A DNA stretch of 64,000 nt, from NCBI GenBank assembly GCA_016709305.1, contig JADJNA010000062.1:105001-169000 (forward strand). Direction: 5' to 3'. Positions 62,645 to 64,000 of this stretch are shown piece by piece. A program made the translations under genes and the position numbers. This DNA is from Candidatus Villigracilis saccharophilus (GTDB lineage: Bacteria; Chloroflexota; Anaerolineae; Anaerolineales; Villigracilaceae). The stretch's first letter is position 1. Each line of letters starts with the position of its first letter. The notes under the pieces were generated by a model, which saw only the letters and a list, made by a program, of their open reading frames with translations, searched no databases and was not told where the DNA came from.

Positions 62645-63682
62645 ATGTCACTACACACTGAAATTATTGAACAACCTGATCGTATTGATTCCTTGCTTAT
62701 GTCGCAGAAAAAGAATGTGGAGAATATCGCTGCTGAGATCCGCAAGCGGGATATTCAGTATGTATTTCTTGCCGCGCGTGGGACATCAGACAATGCGGGA
62801 CGATATGCAAATTACCTGTTGGGTGCGTTGAACGGTCTTCCGCTTGCGCTGGCAACGCCTTCTCTGTTTACATATTACAAACAACCTCCGAAACTAAAAA
62901 ATGCACTGGTGATCGGTATTTCACAATCAGGACAATCTCCTGACATTGTCAGCGTGTTGGAGGAGGGAAGAAAGCAGAACTGTTTGACACTTTCGATCAC
63001 CAACGATTCCAGATCTCCGCTCACGAAGGCCTCAGATTTTTTACTGGACATTCAGGCGGGGAAGGAGAAGGCCGTTGCGGCGACAAAAACATATACAACC
63101 GAGTTAATGTCCATCGCCATGCTTTCAACCGCGCTAAGCGGAGACAAAAAACGTTGGGCGGAGTTGGGTGGCGTTTCCGGTTGGATGAGGACTGTTTTGA
63201 AACATGACTCGGCAATTTCGCAATCCGCAGAGCGATATCGATACATGGACCAGACTGTTGTGTTGGGGCGCGGTTTCAATTACTCCACTGCTTTTGAGTG
63301 GGCTTTAAAATTAAAGGAACTCGCATATGTAAAGGCTGAACCTTATTCTTCGGCTGATTTCCAGCATGGCCCGATTGCGATGCTGGAAAGCGGATTTCCT
63401 GTTCTTGGGGTTGCCCCCAAAGGCAAAGTATTTAATTCCATGTATGAGATGTTGAAGCGTTTGCGCAAAGAGCTCTTTGCCGAACTTGTCGTGATCTCGA
63501 ACGATAAAAAAGCTTTGGCGCTTGCGAGTCTTCCATTGACAATCCCTACTGATGTGCCTGAATGGCTATCGCCTTTGATATGTATTCTCCCTGCGCAGAT
63601 GTTTGCTTACCGCCTGACGCAGGCAAAAGGGTACAACACTGAACGGCCACGCAGTATTCGCAAAGTTACGGAAACGAGATAA
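62645..63682 (+). CDS. SIS-domain sugar isomerase-like protein (GlmS isomerase type)
   Basis: 345 residues with two SIS domains: VFLAARGTSDNAGRYANYLL and GISQSGQSPDIVS in the first, VVLGRGFNYSTAFEWALKLK and SSADFQHGPIAML in the second. It looks like the isomerase half of glucosamine-6-phosphate synthase without the glutamine amidotransferase domain, as in AgaS/FrlB-like enzymes. The sugar phosphate is unknown. The start at ATG 62645 lies 60 bases from the DtxR box and is divergent from the metal operon. Confidence 0.88.
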   Translation: MSLHTEIIEQPDRIDSLLMSQKKNVENIAAEIRKRDIQYVFLAARGTSDNAGRYANYLLGALNGLPLALATPSLFTYYKQPPKLKNALVIGISQSGQSPDIVSVLEEGRKQNCLTLSITNDSRSPLTKASDFLLDIQAGKEKAVAATKTYTTELMSIAMLSTALSGDKKRWAELGGVSGWMRTVLKHDSAISQSAERYRYMDQTVVLGRGFNYSTAFEWALKLKELAYVKAEPYSSADFQHGPIAMLESGFPVLGVAPKGKVFNSMYEMLKRLRKELFAELVVISNDKKALALASLPLTIPTDVPEWLSPLICILPAQMFAYRLTQAKGYNTERPRSIRKVTETR

Positions 63683-63715
63683 AAAAACGCAGACATTCGT
63701 CTGCGTTTTTTTATC
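63678..63715 (+). terminator. Terminator after the SIS gene
   Basis: A 17-bp perfect stem (63678-63694 with 63699-63715), loop ATTC, containing CGCAGAC/GTCTGCG and A/T tracts on both sides. Confidence 0.85.
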
Positions 63716-63804
63716 TAAAAATTATTAAGAATAGCTCATCTTGTATTTGCGTGGATTTATGTCATAATGCAAATTATATTTTATCCTAAACTAGGAGTAT
63801 TCCA

Positions 63805-64000
63805 ATGCGCGTGTGTATCCTTTCCGACGAAGTGATCGCTGACTTTAACCCAGCTCCATATATAAAGGATTTTGATTGGCAAATGATCACCATGACTTCA
63901 CCTGTCAAAGACAGGATTCGCGCGTTGGCAGACGGAAAAGATTTCGATGTTTTTTTAAACATCTGCGAGGGCTACGAATTCGAAGATATGCAGGATGATG
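63805..64000 (+). CDS. ATP-grasp (D-Ala-D-Ala ligase-like) protein, 5' fragment
   Basis: 65 complete codons are present, cut by the window end. ATG 63805 has AGGAG 7 bases upstream. FDVFLNICEGYEFED near residue 50 matches the N-terminal strand of D-alanine ligase-like ATP-grasp enzymes, where FNLCEG is usual. The catalytic part is outside the window, so the substrate is open. Confidence 0.6.
   Translation, partial: MRVCILSDEVIADFNPAPYIKDFDWQMITMTSPVKDRIRALADGKDFDVFLNICEGYEFEDMQDD

Noticed and set aside
1..64000. Genetic code change (TGA read as an amino acid)
   Set aside because: TGA ends many normal genes here (for example MoaD-like, lgt-adjacent and protealysin genes), so a general recoding is not supported; only position 1603 remains a candidate.
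1..64000. CRISPR arrays, insertion sequences, integrases, prophage genes
   Set aside because: None were seen on either strand.

Overview
The window reads as a mid-GC, gene-dense bacterial chromosome segment, most likely Chloroflexota (class Anaerolineae). The reasons are the gene content and style: GAF-rich HD-GYP proteins, a 7TM-sensor/GAF regulator, DUF2723, GT39 and GT87 polytopic glycosyltransferases, a GldG/DUF4340 ABC cassette, split FeoB with a DtxR-FeoA regulator, TTG and GTG starts, and short tandem heptamer repeats. I see no plasmid, phage, insertion sequence or CRISPR array. Placement is by gene content only; no rRNA is present.

Layout. 1-7.5 kb: partial metalloenzyme, a thioredoxin-methyltransferase gene with an in-frame TGA at the first redox cysteine, an EF-G paralogue, a MoaD-like protein, a DUF2723 glycosyltransferase, and a protealysin-like peptidase with its emfourin inhibitor. 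7.6-14.8 kb: prfC, tpx, DUF1761, GNAT, alr-lspA-rluD, ltaA. 14.9-25.5 kb: HD-GYP sensor, purine nucleoside phosphorylase, GNAT, 7TM-GAF-HTH regulator, S1 protein, ftsK. 25.5-33 kb: CDP-alcohol transferase, lgt, ABC exporter with a SpoIIM-like tail, HNH nuclease, epimerase, lipoprotein, tyrS. 33-39.3 kb: a giant REC-PAS3-GAF7-HD-GYP protein and a tRNA-Cys/Gly/Phe operon. 39.4-47.6 kb: lipoprotein, csbD with a lysine-rich microprotein, a STAS protein, and four polytopic membrane proteins. 47.6-56.8 kb: rpoD, a GldG/DUF4340 ABC operon, alaX, lipoprotein, aldo-keto reductase, hydrolase, thioesterase. 56.8-62.6 kb: a minus-strand metal operon (DtxR regulator, ICMT-like protein, membrane-anchored DtxR-FeoA, FeoB in two pieces, CDF exporter) behind a DtxR-type palindrome. 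62.6-64 kb: SIS-domain isomerase and a partial ATP-grasp-like gene.

Functional themes are envelope lipid and lipoprotein assembly (lgt, lspA, CDP-alcohol transferase), cyclic-di-GMP turnover, iron and metal homeostasis, and protein glycosylation-type membrane enzymes.

Data quality matters for interpretation. Eight genes whose protein sequence stays family-like across the break are interrupted by single-base indels, several of them in homopolymers. Two more carry an in-frame stop at a position where the family normally has Lys or Arg. This looks like residual consensus error, or very recent decay. The TGA in the thioredoxin fold at 1603-1605 stands out because it falls exactly on the first Cys of a CxxC motif, so selenocysteine is a live alternative. 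Broken genes are reported at their full restored span.
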